A stretch of DNA of 64,000 nt, from NCBI RefSeq assembly GCF_008704495.1, contig NZ_CP023699.1:2542001-2606000 (forward strand). Direction: 5' to 3'. Shown here one piece after another: positions 9,248-16,886 of this stretch. The notes under the pieces are model-generated. The model saw only the letters and a program-made list of their open reading frames with translations. It did no database searches and was not told the origin of the DNA. Both the position numbers and the translations under genes were made by a program. Origin of the DNA: Streptomyces kanamyceticus (lineage in GTDB: Bacteria > Actinomycetota > Actinomycetes > Streptomycetales > Streptomycetaceae). The stretch's first letter is position 1, and the number at the start of each line of letters is the position of its first letter.

Positions 9248-10194
9248 CAGTCCTCCTCGTTCCACCGGCTGACCTTCAGGAAGATCAGCACGAGCACCAC
9301 GACCATCAGGAAGTTGACGACCGACATGGCCGCGGACTCACCGATGTCGGTCTCCTTCAGCTTGTACATGAACACCATCGACGTGGAGGTGTCGTAGCCG
9401 GGCCCGCCCTGGGTCATGGCCCAGATGATCGGGAAGGAGTTGAAGACGTTGATGAGGTTGATGACGACGCCGACGAGGAAGGCGGGCCGCAGCATCGGCA
9501 CGGTGATGTGGCGGTAGGTCTGCCAGGATCCCGCCCCGTCGATGCGCGACGCCTCGTAGACGTCCTGCGGGATGGTCTGGAGCCCGGCGAGCAGCGTGTA
9601 CGTGGTGAACGGGAGCGAGACGAAGACCGCGACGGCCATCATCCAGGGCCAGGCGGTCTCCGCCTTGCCCAGCCAGTCCTTGGAGCTGTCGATCAGACCG
9701 AGGTCGAGCATCACGGTGTTGAGCACGCCCGCGGTCTGGTTGAGCATCCACTTGAAGCCGATGGACGTCATCAGGACGGAGGCCGCCCAGGGGGCGATGA
9801 GTGCCCAGCGGGCGACGCGGCGGCCGATGAAGCGCTGGTTGAACAGCTGGGCGAGGGCCAGCGAGAGCAGCATCGTCACGGTGACGACGACGACCGTCCA
9901 CACCACGGTCCACATGAGGACGGACCCGAAGTCGCTCTCCTCGAAGAGCTTCTTGAACTTGTCGGTCCCGGCGCTGCCGCGCACCTTGCCGGCGATGGAG
10001 ATGTTGAGGAACGAGGTACGGATCAGCTCGACGACGGGCCAGACGACCACGGCGAGGATCAGCAGGATGACGGGCGCGATCCAGGGCAGCGGGCCAAGCC
10101 TGGCTATGCCGCTGCGGCGGCTCACAGGCCTGGGTGCGCGCCCGCCCCGTCCCCGGCCGGCGTCGGCCGGGGACGGAGGGGCCTTCAGTGACAC
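9247..10194 (-). CDS. Sugar ABC transporter permease, MalF type
   Basis: First permease of the same importer, 315 aa. It has a basic, Pro/Gly/Arg-rich cytoplasmic N-terminus ('GRGGRAPRPVSRRSG'), then six hydrophobic spans. The EAA loop reads 'YEASRIDGAGSWQTYRHITVPML'. It starts with GTG at 10194 behind AAGGAG and follows the binding-protein gene by about 50 bp. It forms the heterodimeric channel with the MalG-type partner. Substrate follows the binding protein and is probably an amino sugar if the DasR-like site upstream is real. Confidence 0.88.
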   Translation of the reverse strand: MSLKAPPSPADAGRGRGGRAPRPVSRRSGIARLGPLPWIAPVILLILAVVVWPVVELIRTSFLNISIAGKVRGSAGTDKFKKLFEESDFGSVLMWTVVWTVVVVTVTMLLSLALAQLFNQRFIGRRVARWALIAPWAASVLMTSIGFKWMLNQTAGVLNTVMLDLGLIDSSKDWLGKAETAWPWMMAVAVFVSLPFTTYTLLAGLQTIPQDVYEASRIDGAGSWQTYRHITVPMLRPAFLVGVVINLINVFNSFPIIWAMTQGGPGYDTSTSMVFMYKLKETDIGESAAMSVVNFLMVVVLVLIFLKVSRWNEED

Positions 10195-10245
10195 AAGGTC
10201 TCCTTGCGAACTGGGTGAACGTGGGGAACTACGCGGCGGGTACGG

Positions 10246-11508
10246 CTACTTGGCCTCGGCCTCCGCCGACTCCGCCTTCTTCTGGAGGTCGCCGAGGACC
10301 TGCTTCGGGTCGTCGGACACGGCCTTGCCGCCGGTCTTCTTGATCTCGGCGGAGACCAGGTCCCAGGTGGTCTCACCCAGCGGGTAGAACTTGGCGTTCG
10401 GCAGCACCTGGAAGAACGGCTCCAGGTCCTTGTGCTTGCCGCTGTCGCTCATCTGCTTCAGGGCGTCCTTGGTGACCGGCATGAGGTTGTACATCTCGTC
10501 GAACGCCAGCATCTTCTTGGAGTACGTGAAGTCCAGGAACTTCTTCACGCCCTCCTTCTCCGCGCCGCCGTCCTTGAACGCCATCATCCAGTCGGCCACG
10601 CCGAGGGTGCTGTCCAGCGGGCCCGTCTTGCCGGGGATGGGCGCGACGCCGTAGTCGACCTTGCCCTCCTTGGCCATCTGGATCAGGCTCGGGTGGCCGT
10701 TGAGCATGCCGACCTTGCCGGCCGCGAAGTCCGCGAAGGCCGTCTTGCGGTCGGTGGACGCGGGGTTGGCGTACGTGAGGCCGGGCTTGACCAGCTTGGT
10801 CTTCAGCCAGTCGAAGGTCTCGACGTTCTTCGCGCTGTCCAGCGTGTACTTGCCGTCCGCGTCGGTGAAGCCGCCGCCGTTGCCGAGCTCCCAGATCATC
10901 GACTCGCCCTGGGTCTCCTCGGGGCCGAGCGGCAGGGCGTAGGGCGTCTCCGCGGCCTTCTTGTCCTTGATCTTCTTGGCGTCCGCGGCGACTTCGTCCC
11001 AGGTCTTCGGCGGGTTCTTGATGCCCGCCTTCTTGAAGACCGCCTTGTTGTAGAACATCACGCGGCTGGAGGAGACCCACGGGATGCCGTACTGGGTGCC
11101 GTCGACCTCGCCCGCCTTGGCGAAGGACGGGATGAGGTTGTCACGGGTCTCGCGCGAGAGGACGTCGTCCGCCTTGTACAGCAGGTCGTCCGCGACCTTG
11201 TCGGCATAGCCGCCGGTCTGCAGCAGGTCGGGCTCGTTGCCCGCCTGGATCATGTTCTTCACGGACTTGTCGATCTCGTTCCAGTTGATGACCTGGACGT
11301 CGACCTTGTAGCCCTCGTTGGCCTTCTCGAATTCCTTCTTGACCTCGGCCCAGTACACCTTGGAGGCGTTGGAGGCCTTGTCGCCGTAGTCCGCGGCGAC
11401 GAGCTTGATCGTCTTGCTGTCGCCGCTGTCGCTGTCGCCGCTGCAGGCGCTGAGTCCCATGGCCATGGCGAGCGTTGCCGCACCGGTGGCGATTATTCGA
11501 TTCCTCAT
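10246..11508 (-). CDS. Carbohydrate ABC transporter substrate-binding lipoprotein (putative DasR regulon)
   Basis: Family-1 solute-binding lipoprotein (UgpB/MalE class, COG1653), 420 aa. The signal peptide ends in the lipobox LSAC at about residues 19-22. A Lys/Asp-rich mature domain follows, with 'PDLLQTGGYADK' and 'YGIPWVSSSRVMFYNK' segments typical of disaccharide-binding members. I start at the ATG at 11508 with AAAGGG upstream; a longer frame exists but would put residues before the signal peptide. It heads a binding protein-MalF-MalG operon. A 14/16 match to the DasR operator (dre) lies about 100 bp upstream, so chitin-derived sugars are the likely ligand class; this is inference. It is not close to DasA as I remember it. 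Confidence 0.85.
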   Translation of the reverse strand: MRNRIIATGAATLAMAMGLSACSGDSDSGDSKTIKLVAADYGDKASNASKVYWAEVKKEFEKANEGYKVDVQVINWNEIDKSVKNMIQAGNEPDLLQTGGYADKVADDLLYKADDVLSRETRDNLIPSFAKAGEVDGTQYGIPWVSSSRVMFYNKAVFKKAGIKNPPKTWDEVAADAKKIKDKKAAETPYALPLGPEETQGESMIWELGNGGGFTDADGKYTLDSAKNVETFDWLKTKLVKPGLTYANPASTDRKTAFADFAAGKVGMLNGHPSLIQMAKEGKVDYGVAPIPGKTGPLDSTLGVADWMMAFKDGGAEKEGVKKFLDFTYSKKMLAFDEMYNLMPVTKDALKQMSDSGKHKDLEPFFQVLPNAKFYPLGETTWDLVSAEIKKTGGKAVSDDPKQVLGDLQKKAESAEAEAK

Positions 11509-11608
11509 TGCTGACCAACCCTTTGACATCGGTGTCGACTTGAACGCGGGCGAACGCGCGCTCCCCGCGGCGGCGTGGCGCCGAGACTACTCGTCCTGTT
11601 TTCCCGCA

Positions 11609-11624
11609 ACAGGCCTAGACCACT
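11609..11624. promoter_or_regulatory. DasR-responsive element (dre)-like site
   Basis: ACAGGCCTAGACCACT matches the known Streptomyces dre palindrome ACTGGTCTAGACCACT at 14 of 16 positions. It lies in the gap between ngcG and the binding-protein gene, 101 bp before the latter's start. DasR is the GntR-type repressor of N-acetylglucosamine and chitin genes. Confidence 0.65.
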
Positions 11625-11658
11625 TTCGTGGCCAAGCTGAAATACCGCACGTCCGGGC

Positions 11659-12552
11659 TCACTTGATGGCCCCCGCGGTCAGACCGGCCTGAACCTGCCG
11701 CTGGAAGACGGCGTACACCACGAGCACCGGCACCATCGCGATCGTCAGGCCCGCGAAGAGCGCGCCCCAGTCGCCCCGGTAACCCTGCGAGACGGCCAGC
11801 GACGCGAGCCCTTGGGGCAGCACGTAGCTCTTCTCGTCCTCGTTGTTGAGGAGCAGCGGAAGCAGGTACTGGTTCCACTGGCCGAGGAAGTTGAAGATGC
11901 CGATGCTGACCAGGCCCGGCTTGGCCATCGGCAGCATGATCTGGAAGAAGGTCCGGGTGTGCGAGGCCCCGTCGACCATGGCCGCTTCCTGGACGCCGGT
12001 GGGCAGCGTACGGAAGAAGGAGGTCAGGAAGAACGTCGTGAAGGGCAGGGAGTACGCGATGTAGGCGATCATCAGGCCCGGCCTGGTGTCCAGGAGGCCG
12101 AAGTTCTCCATGACCGCGAAGAGCGGCACCAGGGCGAGGATGACCGGGAACATCATGCCGCCCGCGAAGAGCATGAAGATGACGCGGTTGCCCGGGAAGG
12201 TGAAGCGGGCGATGACGTACGCCGCCATCGAGCCGAGCAGCATGGTGCCGGTCAGCGAACCCGCCAGGATGATCAGCGAGTTGAGCGTGTACTGGCCGAT
12301 ATTGGCCTTGTTCCACGCGTTGCTGAAGTTCTCCCAGTGGAAGGAGGAGGGCCAGCCCATCGGGTCGCTGAGGATCTCGGCCGAGGGGCGGAACGCGGTG
12401 AGCGCGACCCAGATCAGCGGCCCGGCGGCGAGGATCACCCACAGGACGAGGAAGGCGTGCGAGAAGACGTTCAGCGCGCCGCCCGTCTCCTTCTCGCGGC
12501 GTGGCGCGGCGGAGGTGCTCGGGCGGGGCGCGGTGGTGGAGGTCGTGGTCAT
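11659..12552 (-). CDS. ngcG: NgcG, N-acetylglucosamine/chitobiose ABC permease
   Basis: MalG-type permease of 297 aa with six hydrophobic spans and an EAA loop ('EAAMVDGASHTRTFFQIMLPM' region). It forms the channel with NgcF for uptake of N-acetylglucosamine and N,N'-diacetylchitobiose, energised by MsiK. It starts 21 bp after the ngcF stop in the order ngcE-ngcF-ngcG. The Thr/Pro-rich N-terminus (about residues 1-25) is cytoplasmic. Identification rests mainly on the very recognisable NgcE encoded upstream. Confidence 0.85.
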   Translation of the reverse strand: MTTTSTTAPRPSTSAAPRREKETGGALNVFSHAFLVLWVILAAGPLIWVALTAFRPSAEILSDPMGWPSSFHWENFSNAWNKANIGQYTLNSLIILAGSLTGTMLLGSMAAYVIARFTFPGNRVIFMLFAGGMMFPVILALVPLFAVMENFGLLDTRPGLMIAYIAYSLPFTTFFLTSFFRTLPTGVQEAAMVDGASHTRTFFQIMLPMAKPGLVSIGIFNFLGQWNQYLLPLLLNNEDEKSYVLPQGLASLAVSQGYRGDWGALFAGLTIAMVPVLVVYAVFQRQVQAGLTAGAIK

Positions 12553-12573
12553 GATGCTGCGGCTCCCGCGGTC

Positions 12574-13623
12574 TCAGTATTCGATCCGGTCGCGGTTCCC
12601 GACCCGCATGACGATCAGCGAGAACGCCATGCTCAGGACGAGAAGGACGACGCCGATGGACGTGGCGTAGCCGTACTGGCCGTCCCTGAACCGTTCGTAG
12701 AGGAAGACCGGGGTCACCTTCAGTACGTGCGGGGGCACCATGACCAGGCAGATCGCGAAGGTGTCGAGCGCCTGGATGCCCATGTAGATCCAGCCGGTGC
12801 GCACCGCGTCCCAGATCAGCGGCAGGGTGACGCTGAAGAAGGTGCGGGCGCGGCCCGCGCCGTCCAGGAGCGCGGCCTCGTAGATGTCCTGGGGGACCGA
12901 GCCCATCGCCGCGGAGAACAGCACGACGTAGAAGCCGACGAAGCTCCAACTGATCACGATGAGCAGCGAGATCAGGCCGAGTGTCTCGTCGCCGCCGAGC
13001 CAGGCGGGTCCGTTGATGCCGATCTTGTCGAGGCCGCCGTTGATCAGGCCGCTGTTGGTGTTGAAGACGCGCCCCCACACCACGGCGATGATGGCGACGG
13101 ACAGGACCTGCGGGAAGAAGTAGACGACCTTGTAGAGCGAGGATCCCGCGACGCCCGCGATGGCCCGTCCCCTGCGGTGCCGGCCGCCCGAGGTGATCAT
13201 GTAGGCGAAGAACATGCCGAGGACGAGGGTGACGACCGGCGCGACGACCAGGAGCAGGGTGCTGACCCGCAGGGAGTCCCAGAACCGGTCGTCGTTCCAC
13301 ATCTTGCGGTAGTTGTCGAACCCGATGAAGTTCGCGACCGGACCGCCGGACCAGTCGGTGAACGAGTAGTAGATCGCCTGGAGGAAGGGCGAGATCACGA
13401 ACAGCGCGTAGAACGCGAGCGGCACGGCGAGGAAGCCCACGATGAAGCGGTACTTGTCGAGCGTGCGGTAGCGCCGGTCGTAGCGGACGCGTTCGGGCGT
13501 GAATCGGGGCGGCAGCACGATGGCCAGGCCGAACAACAGCCCGTTCACCGGCCTCGGCCCGGGCCTGGGATCCGCCTGCTTCTTACGAGGTGGGGAATCG
13601 CCCACCCGGGTGTCGGTCTTCAC
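12574..13623 (-). CDS. ngcF: NgcF, N-acetylglucosamine/chitobiose ABC permease
   Basis: MalF-type permease of 349 aa. After a Lys/Arg/Pro-rich cytoplasmic leader it has one early hydrophobic segment ('NGLLFGLAIVLPP') and then the six-span ABC2 core, with the EAA loop 'YEAALLDGAGRARTFFSVTLPL'. The GTG at 13623 starts 23 bp after the ngcE stop. The reading frame stays open into ngcE, so the start is not fixed by a stop codon. Second gene of ngcEFG. Confidence 0.82.
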   Translation of the reverse strand: MKTDTRVGDSPPRKKQADPRPGPRPVNGLLFGLAIVLPPRFTPERVRYDRRYRTLDKYRFIVGFLAVPLAFYALFVISPFLQAIYYSFTDWSGGPVANFIGFDNYRKMWNDDRFWDSLRVSTLLLVVAPVVTLVLGMFFAYMITSGGRHRRGRAIAGVAGSSLYKVVYFFPQVLSVAIIAVVWGRVFNTNSGLINGGLDKIGINGPAWLGGDETLGLISLLIVISWSFVGFYVVLFSAAMGSVPQDIYEAALLDGAGRARTFFSVTLPLIWDAVRTGWIYMGIQALDTFAICLVMVPPHVLKVTPVFLYERFRDGQYGYATSIGVVLLVLSMAFSLIVMRVGNRDRIEY

Positions 13624-13646
13624 GGTGCTCAGCCCCGCCCGCCCGG

Positions 13647-15080
13647 TCAGGCCTTCTTGATCTTGGTGATGTCGGGGTCCTTGAGGATCCGGTCCGAGGC
13701 CTTCTGCATGGTGTCCATCGCCTGCTTGGCGCCGATCTGGCCCTGCATGAACTTGTGGATCATGTTGTTGAAGTCCTCGCGGAACAGTTCGTTGTACCAG
13801 TCGAAGAACTTGGGGATGACGATGTTGTCGCCCGCCGCCTCGATGGCCGCCTTCGCGCTCGCCGTACCCGACGGCAGTTGCTGGCCGTCGATGGCGCCCT
13901 TGACGACGGGCAGCGAGCCGACCTCCTTGAAGAGGTTGAGGGCGGCTTCCTTGCTGTACATCATCCGCATCCACTCCAGGCCGCCCTGGCGGTTCTCGGC
14001 CTTGGCCGGGACGATGAACGGCTCACCGGCCGGGGCGTAGAGCGTGCCGAAGGGCATCTTGTCGCCGGAGTCGAGCGACGGGGTCGCGCCCACCGTCATC
14101 TCGAAGTCCTTGGGCGTGGTGTCCTTCGCCTCGTTCTCCACCCAGGAACCGTCGGGCACGAAGACGCACTTGCCCTCCTTCGTCCAGGCGGTCTGCATCT
14201 CGGTGTGCGCCTCGGTGCCGTCGAAGCCGGTCAGCACGTACTTCTTGGCGACCAGTTCCTCCCACGCCTCGAAGACGTCCTTGACGGCGTCGTTCTTCCA
14301 GGCGGTCGGCTCCAGGTAGTCCATCGCCGTGATGACGTCACGGCCGCCGCGCTGGGCGAACATCGCGTACATGCTGAAGAACATGTAGCGCGGGTGTCCT
14401 CCGGGGTAGCTCCAGCCGTGGATGCCCTTGGCCTTGGCCTTCTTGCAGACCGCGAGCATGGCGTCCCAGGTCTTGGGATACTCCGAGTCGAGGCCCTGCT
14501 CAAGGAGCTTCTTGGAGTACCAGTTCCCGTACACCGTCAGCGCGATGTTGAGCTGGTAGCACGGCTTGCCGCCGAAGCGGCCCATCTCCTCGACGATCGG
14601 CACCAGGGTCTCGCGCACGGTGACCTTCGGGTCGTCCCACGAGGGCGCGTCGAGCACCTCGCCGAGGTCGGCGACCTGCTTGTTGTGCACCAGCTTGCCG
14701 ATGTTCATCTCGTCGGCGCCGGAGTTGTTGACGACGTCCGCCGTGGGCTTGCCGCGGACGAGCTTCGGCTGGACCTGGGTGGCGATCTTCTCGGTGGCCT
14801 TCTGGTCCGGCTCGGCCTTGGGGTACTTCTTGGCGTACATGTCCGTGACGAACTGGGCGTACTTGTCGCCGTATCCGCCGTTGAAGATGTAGACCGTGAG
14901 CCCCGCGTCCGTCTTCACGCCGAGCGGATTCTTCTTGGACTTCTCGCCCTTCTCGGCCTTGTTCTCGTCGCCGCCTCCGCTGGCGCAGGAACTGAGCAGC
15001 CCGACAGCAGGCACCGCGAGCAGCCCGGCGGCCGCCGCCCTCTTCATGACCTCACGACGGTTGACGCTGGTGGATCCCAC
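13647..15080 (-). CDS. ngcE: NgcE, N-acetylglucosamine/chitobiose-binding lipoprotein
   Basis: Extracellular receptor of the NgcEFG importer, 477 aa. It begins with a twin-arginine-like segment 'NRREVMKRAAAAG' and a lipobox LSSC (about residues 29-32), so it may be exported by Tat and lipidated. The mature part contains the recognisable NgcE pieces 'VYIFNGGYGDKYA', 'HGWSYPGGHPRYMFF' and 'FVPDGSWVENE'. GTG start at 15080. Only 85 bp separate it from the start of tnpB on the other strand, and those bases hold a transposon-end-like hairpin rather than an obvious promoter. The DasR-like promoter region appears to lie beyond the insertion at about 16.47 kb, so expression may be altered in this strain. 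Confidence 0.88.
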   Translation of the reverse strand: MGSTSVNRREVMKRAAAAGLLAVPAVGLLSSCASGGGDENKAEKGEKSKKNPLGVKTDAGLTVYIFNGGYGDKYAQFVTDMYAKKYPKAEPDQKATEKIATQVQPKLVRGKPTADVVNNSGADEMNIGKLVHNKQVADLGEVLDAPSWDDPKVTVRETLVPIVEEMGRFGGKPCYQLNIALTVYGNWYSKKLLEQGLDSEYPKTWDAMLAVCKKAKAKGIHGWSYPGGHPRYMFFSMYAMFAQRGGRDVITAMDYLEPTAWKNDAVKDVFEAWEELVAKKYVLTGFDGTEAHTEMQTAWTKEGKCVFVPDGSWVENEAKDTTPKDFEMTVGATPSLDSGDKMPFGTLYAPAGEPFIVPAKAENRQGGLEWMRMMYSKEAALNLFKEVGSLPVVKGAIDGQQLPSGTASAKAAIEAAGDNIVIPKFFDWYNELFREDFNNMIHKFMQGQIGAKQAMDTMQKASDRILKDPDITKIKKA

Positions 15081-15165
15081 TACTCTGCCCTCGGCTTTCG
15101 TTACGGATCGACACGGATGTCAGTGGCGGCATCTAGGCTGCGCAATCGAAAGGGGGTGAACGGCC

Positions 15166-16374
15166 GTGCGTCGTAGCTACAGGTTCCTGATGCGACCGAC
15201 GGCGCGCCAGGAACAGACGCTCCGGAGCATGCTCAAGGACCACTGCTCGCTGTACAACGCGGCGTTGCAGGAGCGTCGGGACGCCTGGCGGCACGGCTCG
15301 AAGACCTCGATCCAGTACGGACAGCAGTCCGCCCAGCTCAAAGAGATCCGGGCGTTCGACCCGGAACATCAGGGCCGCTGGTCCTTCTCCAGCCAGCAGG
15401 CCACCCTGCGGCGCCTCAACACCGCCTTCGCGGCGTTCTTCCGGCGGATCAAGTCCGGGGACAACCCCGGGTACCCACGTTTCAAGGGCGCGGGCCACTT
15501 CGACACCGTCGAGTTCCCCAAGAATGGTGACGGCTGCCGCTGGGACTCGACCCCGCACGACCGGTTGACTCGCGTACGACTGCAAGGCGTGGGGCACGTA
15601 CGGGTGCTCCAACACCGGCCTGTGCGTGGCCGGGTCAAGACCATCAGCATCAAGCGTGAGGGTCGACGCTGGTTCGTAGTCCTTGCCTGCGACGACGTCC
15701 CTGCCGAACCTCTGCCCGCCACCAACTCCATGGTTGGGGTCGACTTGGGCACGACGCGCTTCTTCACCGACTCCAACGGCAACTACGAAGAGAACCCGCG
15801 GTTCCTGCAGTCGACGATGGACCAACTCGCCGAGGCTCAGCGGCACCTCAGCACCTTCCCCCAGCGCACCCGCCGCCGCACGAAGAAGCGCAGAGCAGCA
15901 GCCCGGAAGGTCGCCCAGCTGCACGCGAAGATCCGACGTCAGCGGCTGGACCACCACCACAAGACCGCGAACACACTGATCATCTCGCACGATGTGATCG
16001 GGCACGAGCAGCTGAACACAGCGGGCATGACCAAGAGACCCTCGCCCAGGCCGGATCCCGACCGAGAAGGCAGCTTCCTGCCGAACGGGGCCGCCGCCAA
16101 AGCCGGTCTGAACCGCAGCATTCTGGACGTGGGTTGGGGACAGTTCCTCAGGATTCCGGCGAGCAAGGCTGAGAGTGCCGGTCGCCGACTGATCCCGGTG
16201 GATGCCCGCGACACCTCCCGCACCTGCCCCGTTTGCGGGCACGTCGCGAAGGAGAACCGCACCACCCAAGCGAAGTTCGCATGCGTCTCCTGCGGGTTCG
16301 TCGCGAACGCGGACCACGCAGGCGCATTGAACGTCTTGCACAGGGCCGGGCTGGCCCTCTGCGCGGAGACTTAG
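15166..16374 (+). CDS. tnpB: TnpB RNA-guided nuclease, apparently intact
   Basis: TnpB (ancestor of Cas12) is an omega-RNA-guided DNA endonuclease that helps its transposon persist. This 402-aa copy is full length. The N-terminal helix-turn-helix/WED part (about 1-180) includes the family's 'YPRFKG' motif at about 103-108. The split RuvC triad is complete: Asp193 in 'GVDLGTTR', Glu281 in 'IGHEQLNTAGM', Asp383 in 'ADHAGALNVL'. The zinc finger has Cys354/357 and Cys373/376. GTG start, with AAAGGGGG nearby. No TnpA partner is present, so mobility would need one in trans. No frameshift or missing catalytic residue was seen. Confidence 0.92.
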   Translation: MRRSYRFLMRPTARQEQTLRSMLKDHCSLYNAALQERRDAWRHGSKTSIQYGQQSAQLKEIRAFDPEHQGRWSFSSQQATLRRLNTAFAAFFRRIKSGDNPGYPRFKGAGHFDTVEFPKNGDGCRWDSTPHDRLTRVRLQGVGHVRVLQHRPVRGRVKTISIKREGRRWFVVLACDDVPAEPLPATNSMVGVDLGTTRFFTDSNGNYEENPRFLQSTMDQLAEAQRHLSTFPQRTRRRTKKRRAAARKVAQLHAKIRRQRLDHHHKTANTLIISHDVIGHEQLNTAGMTKRPSPRPDPDREGSFLPNGAAAKAGLNRSILDVGWGQFLRIPASKAESAGRRLIPVDARDTSRTCPVCGHVAKENRTTQAKFACVSCGFVANADHAGALNVLHRAGLALCAET

Positions 16375-16424
16375 CCGCCGTCGCAGAAAGCCCGCGGCTT
16401 CAGTCGTGGGTGGAGTCACGCTCA
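16270..16424 (+). ncRNA. Predicted omega-RNA (reRNA) scaffold of TnpB
   Basis: In studied TnpB systems the guide RNA covers the 3' end of tnpB and the transposon right end, and the bases just outside the right end act as guide. Here the foldback at 16391-16410 and the trailing GTCAC/TCAA mark that end. The guide would start at about 16419 or 16425 and read into the flanking ngcE promoter region. Boundaries are estimates from family knowledge; no transcript evidence is available. Confidence 0.45.
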
Positions 16425-16471
16425 AGTCCTCGCTCTCTCCAGGACTCAGGCCAACGGCCGGGCGAATGCCG

Positions 16472-16520
16472 ACAGGTATAGTCCACTCGCACTTAACTGG
16501 GCAAGATCGAATACACGTTT
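16472..16520 (-). promoter_or_regulatory. Displaced ngcE promoter with DasR-like operator
   Basis: ACAGGTATAGTCCACT at 16472-16487 matches the dre palindrome at 13 of 16 positions. Read on the minus strand it overlaps a TATACC -10-like hexamer, and a TTGCCC -35-like hexamer lies 18 nt further upstream (about 16500-16505). It points toward ngcE, but the 1.3-kb TnpB element lies between. The remaining bases to the next gene (16520-16845) hold a degenerate copy of a Streptomyces intergenic repeat near 16700-16745 and no gene. Confidence 0.5.
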
Positions 16521-16849
16521 GGTCTGCAGGCTTGTCCGAGTTGAGACCTCGCGGATACGGGAGGCTTGTGCGTCCGCGCCGGGTGGGCCCCTTGTGCGGG
16601 GGTCGACCTTTCCCTGCGGGCACACCATGGCCGCTCACGCAGCTCCCCGCACCCCCGACAGGGCCCACCCCTACGGAGACGCACAGGCGGCCGCCCATAG
16701 GGGCGCGAGGAACCGCGCGCCCAGCCCACGCCGACCCGCACACGAAGCCAGCCCCCAGCCGCCCCCGGCCCCCGGCCCCCGCCGCCCTCGGCAACAACCT
16801 TGACACCACAAGCCACTTGACGCCCTACTAGACCTTGCGCACTGCTCGT

Positions 16850-16861
16850 GACAACGTTGTC
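16850..16861. promoter_or_regulatory. LacI-type operator palindrome of the mannosidase gene
   Basis: GACAACGTTGTC is a perfect 12-bp palindrome with the central CG typical of LacI-family operators. It is 25 bp upstream of the mannosidase start, where it would block transcription or initiation. No LacI gene adjoins it; the nearest in this window is at 46.6-47.6 kb. Confidence 0.65.
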
Positions 16862-16886
16862 CAACTTGCAAGGGGAGGGCTCGGGG

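Larger units (their letters stand above)
15101..16424 (+). mobile_element. Solo TnpB element (IS200/IS605 superfamily, IS1341-like)
   Basis: The element contains one intact tnpB and no TnpA transposase. The proposed left end starts at TTAC (15101-15104), a known IS605-group target word. It is followed by an imperfect subterminal hairpin (GATGTC 15116-15121, GGCATC 15128-15133). The right end is a classic IS605-type foldback, CCCGCGGC-TTCA-GTCGTGGG at 16391-16410, followed by GTCAC (16414-16418) and TCAA (16421-16424). The exact ends are estimates. The element sits between ngcE and a DasR-like promoter region. Confidence 0.75.

Noticed and set aside
11812..14040. A 742-codon open frame on the plus strand over ngcG/ngcF/ngcE
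   Set aside because: It is antisense to three recognisable genes, is full of Arg/Asp/His/Glu runs and has no start context. This is typical of high-GC DNA.
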